Source of the DNA: Guillardia theta CCMP2712
Taxonomy: Eukaryota > Cryptophyceae > Pyrenomonadales > Geminigeraceae
Reading direction: 5' to 3'
Assembly (NCBI RefSeq): GCF_000315625.1
Contig: NW_005434537.1
Location: 83,172 to 147,171 of the forward strand
Length of the DNA: 64,000 nucleotides
The position numbers and the translations under genes are program-made. Shown here piece by piece: positions 47,150 to 57,720 of this stretch (within the stretch, counting starts at the first letter, position 1; every line of letters starts with the position of its first letter). The notes beneath the pieces are model-generated. The model was not told where the DNA came from and made no database searches. It saw only the letters and a list, made by a program, of their open reading frames with translations.

Positions 47150-50100
47150 ATGTCCGGATACAATACTCGACTCGCAGCTCGCATGCTGGACGAGAATGCT
47201 ACGGATACTTTGGAACATGACTGGCAATCTGCTGCCGGCATTGACGACGATCTTCGTCCCGAATCGACCGAGGATCGGTCGCTCCAAAACATGTCTGCCG
47301 CGCTGCTGGAGGTTCAGCAGCGGTTGAACGCTCTCGAAGCTCCTGCTTCTTCTGAGGCGGTCCCGCCCGCCGCTCTCAAGCCTGGACCGCCCCCCATCTC
47401 CTCGCGTGACGGTCCTCAGCTGGTCTCTCTGGCTGATCAGCAATTGCTTGCTAAGTTGCGAAATCTCCCCAAGTTGGATACTGCCCGCCAAACTAGCGCC
47501 AACAATGTCTTGACATGGGTTCAAACCATTCAGTACTCCTTTGCTGTGTATGGTATCCCCCGAGCCAACTGGGTTGTCCATACCCTCGATTTACTGGATG
47601 CTCCAGTCCGCCAACACTTCGTGGCCAAGTACCCGCCAGAGACCTTTCGCCGCATGGAGTGGGATACATTTTCAGAGGAAATTCGTGAAAAATTCCTGCC
47701 TCCTCACCTGCTGTCGAATCTCATTCACCAACTCGACAATTTGAATCAAGACCGTCAGGAATCTCTTGCTTCGTATGCTGCCCGAACCCTGACCTTAATC
47801 GAGCAACTTCAGCTCCTTCCGGATGGTAAATTATTTGCGACGTCCTCACTGCTCTGCAAACGGTTCATTAATGGTGTCCGATCGCATATGACTGCTCTAC
47901 TCTTGAATCAGTGGGTGACTCTACAGCGTTCGGATGATGTTGACTTCCGTCAGCTCAGGGAGTACGCGCTCAAGATCGACAATCAGACCAGAACCAAAGA
48001 CCATTCGACGGGAGCAGATCCCCACCGGCAGCTCTACTCCGTGCAGGTGGGCAATCGCTCCTCTAATTCTAATGATCGCAAGAGTCGTCCTTCTGGCAAG
48101 GCTTCGGCCTTCAAAGAGCGCCGTGCTGCTCGGCAGGACGCCAGGAGTGCGGGAGACTCCTCGTCCCCAAACACATCGACCAATGCCATCCGTTGTTACA
48201 ACTGTGGCAAACTCGGACATCGATCTTCCGAGTGTCGTCGTACCCGCCGCAGTCAGAGTCCTGAACGTGAGCAGCCGTCCGACTCCTCCTCTCCGCCTCT
48301 GCTTGGCGCTGTTCAGACTTCCGACGACCGCAAGGCTGCTCCGTCCGTTGCAGCTAACAAGATTGCTGCTCGCTCGAAGACGCCTAAGCGCCGTCCTCAG
48401 GTGCATTTTGCTGAAGAACTGGAAGATGCAGTGCCTCTGGACGGTGACGCTCTCGAGGTACACTTGCATCCGATTGCACTCCATTCCCTTGGCTCTCAGG
48501 AGCACGGGGCGTCTTCAGGATCGCTTCTCTATCTGCCCATTGTACCACTCACCTCTCCGGTGCCAGCTACTACTTCCGAGATCCTGGCTTTGCTTGACTC
48601 GGGTGCTGAGATCAGTGTGATCTCGCGTCAGGTTGCGCGACAGCTCCAACTGACCACACAGCGTATTCCCGCCACGCTTACCGCTCAGTTCGCTCATGGC
48701 GACGCCAAGGTCGTGCTTCGTGAAACCTGTCTCCTGCCGTTTCGCATTGCAGGCACCAATGTTGAAACGCAAGAAACGTTCTTCATTTTGGACTCTCCAG
48801 CATCACTGCCGGCGATCTTGTCCCAACCGTTCATTGCCAAGATGAAAATGAATATCGACTTTCATTCCAAGCTCGTTACTATTCCCGCGCAGGATGGTAC
48901 TGCGGGGCGTCAACGCCTTCCGCTCGCATTTCACATCCCTGGTCCTGGCTCCGCGGCTATGCGGCAAGCCCAGTGTTTGCTTTTTCCCTGGCATGCGGAC
49001 TGGAACACGCTTCAGCCTCCTCCACCGGAGGATATGATGCCCTGGGTCATGGCGACCGTGTCCTCGCCTGTTTCTACCAGTTCGTTGGTCTCTCAGGTCG
49101 CCTCGTCGGCCTCGCCGCTCGCAGCTCAGGCCTTGCAGGAGCTACTCGAGGACTTTTCCGATGTTCTGGTGGACGAACTACCAATCCAGTCACCTGTCTC
49201 GCGGGGGCAGTATGACGTTGTCCTTCGGGTTCCTGATGACGTTCGTCCAATTCGTCGTCGTCCCTACCGACTTCCTGCGACGCTCCAGGAGGAGCTCGCT
49301 AAAACGATCGACTTCTTGTTGGCACGAGGCATCATCGAGCGGAACAATGATGTCATGTGGCAGAGTCCCGTCATCTTTGTTCGCAAAGGTCTTTCCTCTG
49401 AAGGAGTCCCTCAATTTCGTTTTTGTATTGATTATCGAGGAGTCAACAATCACCTCCTCGACGACAGTTTTCCGCCTCCCGTCCCTACCGAGCTCATGGA
49501 ACGGATCGGGCGAGTGCTCTCGCAGCGTACTGAGTCCAGTACGGATACCCTCTACTTCAGCAAGCTGGATATGGCCTCAGGATTCTGGCAGCTAGCTCTC
49601 ACTCCTGACAGCTCTCAATATACTGGGTTTGTTACTGAACAAGGATCCTACCAATTCCGCGCTCTGCCCTTTGGTCTAAAAACGGCCACAGCTGCCTTCC
49701 AGAAGTTCTCACAGGGCATCCTCGCAGGTATGGCCAACGTTTTAGTCTACGTCGATGATCTCTTACTCTTTTCCATGGGTAATCCTCGTTCACACCTACA
49801 GCAGGTGCGTCTCCTACTGGAGCGCCTCCGCCACCACCAGGTCTTCGTTAAACGGAGCAAGTGTGTGTTTCTTCAGACGCAGATCAGTTTTCTCGGATAT
49901 ACTTTGAATGCGCATGGGATTGCACCCGAAGCTAGCAAAGTTGCTGCCATCGAAGATTTTCCGCCTCCTGCATCTGTGAAACAACTTCGCCAATTTTTAG
50001 GCCTCGCCAATTTTTATCGGCGTTTCATCAAGAATTTTGCCAACTATGCTGCACCTCTCTCAGATCTGCTGAAAACCAGTCAACGTCGCTTCGTGTGGAC

Positions 50101-52198
50101 TCGGTCTGCTGAGACTGCTTTTGCCGCGCTCAAGACAGCTCTTACGCAGGCTCCAGTCTTGGCTCACTTCCGTTCTGATCGGCTGACCATCCTGTACACA
50201 GACGCTAGCGACCTGGCCATTGGAGCCGCGCTTCATCAGATCGATGAAAACAACGAGGAACATCCCGTTGCATTCTATGGCAAGAAACTCTCCTCCGCCG
50301 AACGCAATTACTCCACCTATGAGCGTGAGCTTCTTGCTCTCAAGGAAAGTCTCCGTCATTTTTCCTACTACTTGATTGGTCGTCGCTTTCGTGTATGTAC
50401 CGATCACCACAGCTTGATCAGATTGAACACCCAGTCTGAACTCTCTCCCCGCCTGGCTCGTTGGTTGTCTACCTTCCTTCAGTACGACATGGAGATCCAC
50501 CACATCCCTGGCGAAACTAACGTCGTTGCTGATGCCCTCAGTCGGATCTCAGGCGACTCGCCTGCTCCATCGTTCGCTCCCCAATCACCCGCTGATCTGA
50601 CTCAGGCTCATGATCGCGCTATGCGCGCTGAAGACATTGCTCGGGATCTTCTTGTTGGTCTTCATACCGTTCAGATGCTTACGGATTCCTCGTTCGTCTC
50701 CCAACTGATGCAGAACTACTCCACCTGTCCTGATTTTCAGGTTTTATACCAATTGGGCAAAGACGGTGAATTGCTCGGCCAACCGGGTTGTCGTCATTTT
50801 GAATTTTCGGATGACTTGCTCTACTATGTTGACTCTACCGGCAGGACGAGGATCTGTGTTCCTACCGCTATCCGCGCTGCTGTACTCCGCCTAGCGCATG
50901 ATGATGCCGGACATGTGGGTTCTGACAAAACCTACCTCTCACTTGTTGCCAAAGTCTACTGGAATAACATGAAGCGTGACGTCGAAAATTACGTGCATTC
51001 CTGCCTCATTTGCCAGGCTGCGAAGAACTACAAACAGAAACCCATCGGTTTGCCCAAGAGTCATGACGTTCCTGCTGACAAATTTGACGTCATCTCCGTC
51101 GATCTCCTCAGCGGACTTCCGACTACCTCCCAAGGTCATGATTCTCTCTTCGTCATGTTGGACTCGTTCTCGCAACATGTGACGCTGGCTCCAACTCACA
51201 AGTCTGCTACGACCCAGGAACTTGTGGATTTATTTCTCCAATACTTCTATCGCACTCGTGGTCTTCCTGCTGCAATCCTTTCGGATAATGGGCCAAATGT
51301 CTCCTCGCATTTTTGGGATACAGTATTTCAGACGCTAGGCGTTCAGGTACGCCACTCTTCCAAGTACTATCCCCAGGCCAATGGTCGCGTTGAACGGATC
51401 AATGCAACCATTCTGGATATGCTCCGCACTAAACTCGCTCAGGGTTCATCTGAATGGACAGTCCATCTTCCATTCATTGAGTTTGCCCTCAATCATGCCC
51501 CCCGTCGTGAAACAGGGTTATCTGCCTTTCAAGTGGAATACGGCAAGAATCCGCGCTCAGTTATGGATTTGACCCTTGATCAGGTTCTTCCTCAAGCCCG
51601 CACGACTGTCGACAACATACGTGCAGGTGAAAACCTTGTTCGAGATACCTTGGCCTCGATCGCCAATCGAGCAGAGACGCGTCTACTTCCTTCTCGCCGC
51701 CCGCTTCGATGGCAAGTTGGTGATTTGGTCTGGATCGACGCGCGTTTATTCAATCAGCAGTTTGAAATTCGCAAATTTCGAGATCGATACATTGGTCCTT
51801 TCCCTATCACCGAGGTTTGCAACAACAACAATTATCGAGTTGATGTTCGCCAGCGCTTCCCTCGCATGGATCAAGATGTTTTTAATGCCAAGTTCCTACG
51901 CCCCCATGTGCGCAGGAAAGATCATTTGCAACAGCCTGTGGTTTCCCAACCTGTGCCTGGATTCTACGAAGTGGCTCGCATCATCAATCATCGTCAACGT
52001 AATGGTGCGAAGCAATATCTGGTTCGTTGGAAGGGATTTTCCTCCGCCGACGACACTTGGGAACCTGTTGCCCATCTCTCGCGTACACCGGCGCTCCGTC
52101 AGTTGCTTCAGAAATATGAACAGCATCGCACGCGTCAAGATGCTTCTGCAGCTTCTCATGGACAGCGGCAGCGGCAGCGTCGTGCGCCTCTCCATTAG
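47150..52198 (+). CDS. Gypsy gag-pol polyprotein (chromovirus), intact
   Basis: A single 1682-codon frame contains a gag region, a CCHC knuckle (CYNCGKLGHRSSEC), and an aspartic protease (LALLDSGAEISVIS). Reverse transcriptase (VLVYVDDLLLFS) and RNase H (LYTDASDLAIGAALHQ) follow. Integrase comes next, with an H2C2 finger (HVGSDK...CLICQAAK), DVISVDLL and LSDNGPNVSSHFW. A C-terminal chromodomain (QYLVRWKGFSSADDTWEP) ends the protein. Gag and pol are in one frame, as in several chromovirus clades. No stop or shift is seen, so the element may still be able to move except for its damaged left LTR. The chromodomain would direct insertion to heterochromatin, which fits its place near satellite DNA. 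Confidence 0.95.
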   Translation: MSGYNTRLAARMLDENATDTLEHDWQSAAGIDDDLRPESTEDRSLQNMSAALLEVQQRLNALEAPASSEAVPPAALKPGPPPISSRDGPQLVSLADQQLLAKLRNLPKLDTARQTSANNVLTWVQTIQYSFAVYGIPRANWVVHTLDLLDAPVRQHFVAKYPPETFRRMEWDTFSEEIREKFLPPHLLSNLIHQLDNLNQDRQESLASYAARTLTLIEQLQLLPDGKLFATSSLLCKRFINGVRSHMTALLLNQWVTLQRSDDVDFRQLREYALKIDNQTRTKDHSTGADPHRQLYSVQVGNRSSNSNDRKSRPSGKASAFKERRAARQDARSAGDSSSPNTSTNAIRCYNCGKLGHRSSECRRTRRSQSPEREQPSDSSSPPLLGAVQTSDDRKAAPSVAANKIAARSKTPKRRPQVHFAEELEDAVPLDGDALEVHLHPIALHSLGSQEHGASSGSLLYLPIVPLTSPVPATTSEILALLDSGAEISVISRQVARQLQLTTQRIPATLTAQFAHGDAKVVLRETCLLPFRIAGTNVETQETFFILDSPASLPAILSQPFIAKMKMNIDFHSKLVTIPAQDGTAGRQRLPLAFHIPGPGSAAMRQAQCLLFPWHADWNTLQPPPPEDMMPWVMATVSSPVSTSSLVSQVASSASPLAAQALQELLEDFSDVLVDELPIQSPVSRGQYDVVLRVPDDVRPIRRRPYRLPATLQEELAKTIDFLLARGIIERNNDVMWQSPVIFVRKGLSSEGVPQFRFCIDYRGVNNHLLDDSFPPPVPTELMERIGRVLSQRTESSTDTLYFSKLDMASGFWQLALTPDSSQYTGFVTEQGSYQFRALPFGLKTATAAFQKFSQGILAGMANVLVYVDDLLLFSMGNPRSHLQQVRLLLERLRHHQVFVKRSKCVFLQTQISFLGYTLNAHGIAPEASKVAAIEDFPPPASVKQLRQFLGLANFYRRFIKNFANYAAPLSDLLKTSQRRFVWTRSAETAFAALKTALTQAPVLAHFRSDRLTILYTDASDLAIGAALHQIDENNEEHPVAFYGKKLSSAERNYSTYERELLALKESLRHFSYYLIGRRFRVCTDHHSLIRLNTQSELSPRLARWLSTFLQYDMEIHHIPGETNVVADALSRISGDSPAPSFAPQSPADLTQAHDRAMRAEDIARDLLVGLHTVQMLTDSSFVSQLMQNYSTCPDFQVLYQLGKDGELLGQPGCRHFEFSDDLLYYVDSTGRTRICVPTAIRAAVLRLAHDDAGHVGSDKTYLSLVAKVYWNNMKRDVENYVHSCLICQAAKNYKQKPIGLPKSHDVPADKFDVISVDLLSGLPTTSQGHDSLFVMLDSFSQHVTLAPTHKSATTQELVDLFLQYFYRTRGLPAAILSDNGPNVSSHFWDTVFQTLGVQVRHSSKYYPQANGRVERINATILDMLRTKLAQGSSEWTVHLPFIEFALNHAPRRETGLSAFQVEYGKNPRSVMDLTLDQVLPQARTTVDNIRAGENLVRDTLASIANRAETRLLPSRRPLRWQVGDLVWIDARLFNQQFEIRKFRDRYIGPFPITEVCNNNNYRVDVRQRFPRMDQDVFNAKFLRPHVRRKDHLQQPVVSQPVPGFYEVARIINHRQRNGAKQYLVRWKGFSSADDTWEPVAHLSRTPALRQLLQKYEQHRTRQDASAASHGQRQRQRRAPLH

Positions 52199-52308
52199 GA
52201 ATTTTACGTGCTGCGCCTGGAGCGTGTCAGAGGAAAAACAGATTTGACAAGCTGAGAAAGCGAAGTTTTCTGAGTCCGGAGCACTCCAAGAAAGCGCAGA
52301 GAAGAGCG

Positions 52309-52945
52309 TGTCAGAGCTCATAGGAACCGAGCCCGAGTCAGGCAAAGGCCTATCAGGATGAAAGGACAGTTGGCTGTCTCGTACTCGTGTTCGAAGCTGA
52401 CTTCTCCTGGATGACCCAGGATACTCTACTCCAGTGTGAAGCTGCTGAAAGGACCCCTGTGGAGGCCTTTGTTGCAGCAACCGTGTACCCGTGGGGGACT
52501 TACAAGGTAAACAGAAGGGGTGCGTCTTGTGCAGTACGACCCGTTGGAAGCAGCTTGCTGCCATGCAAGGACGGGGTTCTCTTCCCTGCGAGAGAGCATG
52601 GTATCCTCTCGAAGGTCAGAAGGGATGCTTGTCAACTTCCAAGAACAGGACACCCCTCCTTTCTGTAGCCAAGAGACGGCACCCCTGGCTCATTCCTCGA
52701 AGCTATAAAAGGATGAAACTCGTCAGAGCTAGGTGGTCCTCTTCCCCTTTCGTGTGTGTGTCACGATTGTTGAGACGTCTTTGTGTGTATCGTCTTGTCT
52801 TGTTTTGTGTGTGTGTGTGTGAAAGAAATAAAAGAGAGTTAGATCTCCTTCTGTTTCACCGCTTTCCCTCTTAGTAGAGAAATCCAACGTGAGTTCTTAT
52901 TGAACTGCGCTTGAAGGTCCACTCGAGAATCTTCGAGGTGTGACA
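52309..52945 (+). repeat. 3' LTR of the gypsy element
   Basis: Probable start TGTCAGAGC at 52309, preceded by a purine-rich AGAAAGCGCAGAGAAGAGCG; an alternative start is TGTCAGAGG at 52225. It ends GTGTGACA, matching the left LTR end. Confidence 0.7.
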
Positions 52946-55414
52946 GTAAGACTTTAGGGCACTCCTGGAGCCCCGTGATAACATGTGGTAGTCAGTCCCA
53001 AGAACATCATCCAAGCTAAGCAACGATATCGGGACAAGCGGGCATACGCGAACGTTGACAATAATCTCGTCCAGACAGGTGTTAGTTGTTGGACAAACCA
53101 GTTGCAGTCGTAATTTTCCAACCTTATCACAGACGACAGTACCTCCAGCGGTAAGCACCTGAAATTCAGGTCCAGCTTGGACATCAAACAACATAGACTC
53201 TTCCTTGACCATGGAGATATTAGCACCAGAGTCCAGCAAGAACGTATGGCCTCCAGCTCCTTCTTTCTCCTTTACCTGCAATGCAATTTCCTGCAATTCC
53301 TCGATGGTAGACGTGGAATCGAGACCAAATGTGAAATTTGCTTTCCACGCTCCTTGCCGTCGATTAGCCTGTGATGCAGATTCCGTTGCATTCTGGGCCG
53401 ATGAGCGTTCAAATGGATTTGCAGGAACAGAAGATTTCTTTTCTGACTCATTCCGCTGGCCGTCTGCGTCAGCCTTCTGCTGGTGACTGTGTGAACTTGA
53501 AGAAGCATTCGCTGCCATGCGTTGAGCTGCCTGAATCAACGCTTCCCCCATCTTGCGCGTGGTTTCAGCGTCCACAACTCCCCCTGACAACAAATTCTGC
53601 AAGACAGATGACGGTTGTTCACTTTCAACCCCTCGAGGGTTAAACCGCTGATTTTTGTAGTTGCCATCATTTTGATTGTAGTTGTTGTTATTGTAGTTGT
53701 GGTTGTGATTGAAATTTCCATGACCTCGACCACCCTTCCAACCTTTGCCTCCATGTCCTTTCTGTCCACCCTGACCTCTTCCATAGCCTCCTTTAAAACT
53801 TCCTCTCCCTCCATTATGGTACCCATCCTGATTCCTCCTTCCCCTGCCACGGTAACCCGTATGGTTAGGTCCGCCGTCCCCCTCGCCTCCGCGGCCAGGG
53901 AAACCACCACGGTATGAGCTAGGGTCAAACGCCGCCTGATCTTGTCCCGTCCTACCAGGTCCTGAAGGAGCTTGACCAGAAGCCTGGTAAAACGTTGGGA
54001 CGTTCCCGACCGGACCTTGGATAGGAAATGGATACATAGAGGGTTGACCTTGAGCATAGAAATTGAAAAACGGGTCTTGGCTGGGAAACATGATACCTTG
54101 TGGATATGATGGAGGTATACTCCCACGAACTGGGTAATTACCATACCATTTGGGATCGACGTGAGAATTCTCTCCCGAATCCGCTTGACCACTGTTTTCG
54201 CCTGACCCCGAGGATCTCTTCTTGCCCACTGCAACTTCTCCGACAGCCTGCGGTTCATTCGGTACCAACGGTTCACTTGCCACAGTGATATTCACCACTG
54301 ACACGTCTCCCTTCGCATCCATCGCGGGCGTCACGGTCGTAGTCGTCTTGCTTCTAGTTTTTAAGATGCGCCCCCAGTGGAATATTTCGTCGAGAGAAAT
54401 CTTTTCTGGTCTCATATTACTCTTCTTCCAATTTCGCAATTCTCTATTCAATGCCAATGACTGCAACGATTCACAAGTCGATTCTTTACACCTGGCATGC
54501 AAGAGTTCAGCGATCTGGATCTCTAACGGCCCCATCCTTTGGTGTGCCCCCACAACACCTTGAATACTATCCTTGAGATTCTTAAACAGTAGCTTGATTT
54601 TGTCCACGTTCCTCCAGAAGGCTTCTTCAGACTCAAGTGGCTGTTTCGCTAGCGCTCTGAGCTGATCTCTCCCTTCGTCCTCAGTAAGCTCGATAAGCTC
54701 AGCTCCACTTCGTTGCTTTACATTCCAGCGTACCAGTGCCAAAGTTTTGAAGAATGCCAAAGGATAGTTGCCTCCTCCTGACATCTGCCACTCTATGTCG
54801 AAATCATCCTTTAGCTTAACTCGAAAATAACTGTTCGTGCTTACAAGTACCTCAGCAATATCTTCAAATAAGACTTCCACCTCCTGTCGATCAGCTGAGG
54901 ATCTGAACAACCTCGGTGATATTTGGTACTTGTGTGGAGAGAAAACCACAGATGTATCGAGTGGATTACCCATCTCTCCATCCTCTGAAGCACCATCAAT
55001 CACATCCTCGCTGGCTGCGATTGCCTCCTCGAATTTTCCTCGCAACTTCTTAAACTTCTCAAGAGCATCCTTGAATTTCTTCCCATTCTTCCAAATGTAC
55101 CCAGCATGCAGAAACAACGCCGTGACCTGAATCTTCCACTCCAGCGAAGAGAATTTTTCTAGACCTTCTGGAGACGACTCCCACAGTTCATGAAATTCTC
55201 CAACAAACGATCCAGTCTCGTCAATCGGAAACAAGTCCAACAGTTTTAAGAAACAAGCCCCAAGATTCGGACGAAAACGACTCATGGCACCTGAGAAAGG
55301 AAGGAACAGGTCCTCGAGTTTTTCCTTGGAGGTAACCTTCCCATGCTTCAGCTTGTCGACCTGAACATCACCATGGCTTCGTTTCAACTCCTCTTGCAGA
55401 TCTGGCATGCTCAT
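52946..55414 (-). CDS. Copia gag and aspartic protease
   Basis: From the ATG at 55414 (MSMPDLQEELKRS) the gag part continues into a Gly/Arg/Asn-rich RNA-binding-like region with RGG-type and NNNNYNQN runs instead of a CCHC knuckle. The protease motif FLLDSGANISMV follows, then the strand LTAGGTVVCDKVG. The copia sequence stops at 52946 (…RSALKSY), and the frame then enters the gypsy LTR, where the apparent C-terminus is not copia. About 60-100 residues expected between protease and the pre-integrase finger are not found on the other side of the gypsy element, so a piece may have been lost. Confidence 0.85.
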
Positions 55415-55623
55415 GATCGTCAACTTGGAGTTACCAATACCGTTCCAAAAAAATGAGTAACAGCGTACAGTACAACAACCAGGAGCCTTAAAGAGCCTTC
55501 AAACTCGTTGTCAATTCGACGCACAAAGACCAAGAGCCCTTTAACTCGTTGTCCTTGGAATCTTATCGTAGAGTCTTTTTGTATTCCTTTGTTCGTGAAT
55601 ACAAAAAAAAAAATTTCTTTTTG

Positions 55624-56113
55624 TATTGGAATCAATTCCTGACTCCTAGAGTCTGTGCACAGATGAATGACTAGTAGAACAGCTCAACAGCTGACTGATA
55701 AGTCCAAAGACCAAGACTCACAGATGATGTGCGCACGAAGACACCAATGACTTTCACAGCCAACCAAACACCTCAGATAACTCAGATCAACTTCCCAACA
55801 ATCCCCAGCACTTTATTCCCAACACTCGTAGCAGCAAGACCAACCAAACAGCTTCCCTTCACACACCACCGCCTTACTTCCACCACTGTACGAGTGCTGC
55901 CTCTTCGACAGCCGGCGCCTCTTGATTCCTCCGGCGCCGCCTCAGCTTCCCCAGGCTCCAACCAACCGGATCTTCTAAGTCACAGACTAAGCTCCAGCCC
56001 ACTAGCTTGGACCTGCAGGCTTCACTTGGTTCACAACCTGATTAGACGCATCCCTTGAACTTATCGCGTCTGAAAGAACTTCTGAGAGGTTTGTCAGAAC
56101 CTGAGTTCTTACA
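55624..56113 (-). repeat. 5' LTR of the copia element
   Basis: Right-hand LTR, 490 bp, same sequence as 40931-41420. The adjoining target copy TCACG begins at 56114. Confidence 0.9.
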
Positions 56114-57206
56114 TCACGGCCCCTGTCAGCCGGCTGACATGTCACGGGCCTGCTGACACGGTCCGCTGACCGGTCACGGCCGCCCGGAGAGATCAGGCCC
56201 CCGGCCAATCTCCGGACACTTAGCCTCCTGGCGGGCCTCCAGGGGGTCTGAGGCGGGGCTGAAGGCTGCAGTCGGTCTACTGACGGGCCCGGCCGGCAGG
56301 ATCCGTCGAGAAACAGGGGGGTCAAGGGAGGTTTTCTTCCCCCTGGGAGAAATTTTTGGGATCTGCGATATAAAAAAGTCTTGTCTCGGTCACGTGATGT
56401 GTCACGTGACCGGTCAGGTGAGCCTGTCAGCCGGGTCACGGACCCTGTCAGCCGGCTGACATGTCACGGGCCTGCTGACACGGTCCGCTGACCGGTCACG
56501 GCCGCCCGGAGAGATCAGGCCCCCGGCCAATCTCCGGACACTTAGCCTCCTGGCGGGCCTCCAGGGGGTCTGAGGCGGGGCTGAAGGCTGCAGTCGGTCT
56601 ACTGACGGGCCCGGCCGGCAGGATCCGTCGAGAAACAGGGGGGTCAAGGGAGGTTTTCTTCCCCCTGGGAGAAATGTCCTATGGGTTTTTGGATCTGCGA
56701 TATAAAAAAGTCTTGTCTCGGTCACGTGATGTGTCACGTGACCGGTCAGGTGAGCCTGTCAGCCGGGTCACGGACCCTGTCAGCCGGCTGACATGTCACG
56801 GGCCTGCTGACACGGTCCGCTGACCGGTCACGGCCGCCCGGAGAGATCAGGCCCCCGGCCAATCTCCGGACACTTAGCCTCCTGGCGGGCCTCCAGGGGG
56901 TCTGAGGCGGGGCTGAAGGCTGCAGTCGGTCTACTGACGGGCCCGGCCGGCAGGATCCGTCGAGAAACAGGGGGGTCAAGGGAGGTTTTCTTCCCCCTGG
57001 GAGAAATTTTTGGGATCTGCGATATAAAAAAGTCTTGTCTCGGTCACGTGATGTGTCACGTGACCGGTCAGGTGAGCCTGTCAGCCGGGTCACGGCCCCT
57101 GTCAGCCGGCTGACATGTCACGGGCCTGCTGACACGGTCCGCTGACCGGTCACGGCCGCCCGGAGAGATCAGGCCCCCGGCCAATCTCTGGACACTTAGC
57201 CTCGTG
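56114..57206. repeat. 323-bp satellite array, part 3
   Basis: The unit cut by the copia element resumes with TCACGGCCCCTG and about 3.3 more units follow. The last unit decays at GGACACTTAGCCTC (about 57203), after which unique AT-rich DNA begins. Parts 1-3 together would form about 3.8 kb of uninterrupted satellite. Confidence 0.95.
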
Positions 57207-57564
57207 GTGATGCTGTAAAAGTCCGATATGGGGAGTTTTAAAATGCTCGTACCATATGGCATCATCCAGTACTACAGCGAGTACATCAGCAATCACTGAC
57301 AGTACCACTGTGACTCAGGACTGGAGTGGGTCTTAGTATTGGAACTCTGAAAGTTTGGTATCGTGATACTATGTCGCATATCGAATTAGTATGAGATATT
57401 CAATATGTTACATGTACCGGGTGCTGTACACACCTAGGTATCATGTTTAGTCAATCGACTATCTAATCACCGGGCGTATCTTCAATACCAGTTTGGTCCC
57501 TAAAAAGAAACCAAGTTACCGTACCAATGGAGCTGCCATTTCCCTATCCAATCTCTACGCTTAC
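57207..57564. other. Unique AT-rich spacer between satellite and viral segment 2
   Basis: About 360 bases without a credible gene. Composition changes abruptly to GC-rich near 57565, inside a truncated viral reading frame, so this is probably host DNA next to an integration or rearrangement junction. Confidence 0.5.
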
Positions 57565-57670
57565 GGTCGTCGTCGAGGTCGAGCGTGCCCTCCATGGGCA
57601 TGCCGCCGGCGTAGTACTGCGGCTGCGGTGCGGGCATGGGTGCCAGCATGGGGTAGTTGTATGCCTGCAT
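57565..57670 (-). CDS. N-terminal fragment of a viral protein cut at a junction
   Basis: An ATG at 57670, 30 bases after a GATATAAG box, starts MQAYNYPMLAPMPAPQPQYY and continues for about 35 residues to LDLDDDRKRR. Near 57565 the base composition drops and the frame runs into spacer DNA, ending at 57499. The Pro/Met/Tyr-rich start looks like the beginning of a structural protein. The rest of the gene is missing. Confidence 0.5.
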
Positions 57671-57699
57671 GCTCTGGCCGTACCCGTGCCGCGCCGCGT

Positions 57700-57707
57700 C
57701 TTATATC
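57700..57707 (-). promoter_or_regulatory. GATATAAG box of the truncated gene
   Basis: Lies 30 bases before the ATG at 57670 on the minus strand, in the short gap after the stop of the next gene upstream. Confidence 0.4.
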
Positions 57708-57720
57708 CCCTCCCGGGGCT

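Larger units (their letters stand above)
46790..52945 (+). mobile_element. Ty3/gypsy chromovirus nested in the copia element
   Basis: The right LTR probably spans 52309-52945 (TGTCAGAG ... GTGTGACA). The left LTR is incomplete: only its last 183 bases (46862-47044) match in direct orientation, and two 36-base pieces (46790-46861) are inverted copies of other parts of the right LTR. Between them lies one intact gag-pol frame. The copia gag-protease gene stops at 52946 and resumes as integrase at 46789, so the gypsy insertion disrupted copia. Confidence 0.85.
40931..56113 (-). mobile_element. Ty1/copia LTR retrotransposon, 15.2 kb including a nested insertion
   Basis: 490-bp LTRs (40931-41420 and 55624-56113) show no difference I could detect, and the satellite target TCACG is duplicated on both sides (40926-40930 and 56114-56118). 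The element reads leftwards: gag-protease, integrase, then reverse transcriptase/RNase H, the copia order. A purine tract AAAGGGAGGG lies directly inside the left (3') LTR, which starts TGTAAGAAC on the minus strand. A gypsy element splits it at 46790-52945. Matching LTRs suggest a recent insertion. Confidence 0.9.

Noticed and set aside
52387-52668. Small frames in the gypsy 3' LTR, some matching the start of the copia integrase frame
   Set aside because: The match is explained by LTR fragments copied inverted to 46790-46861, not by a gene.
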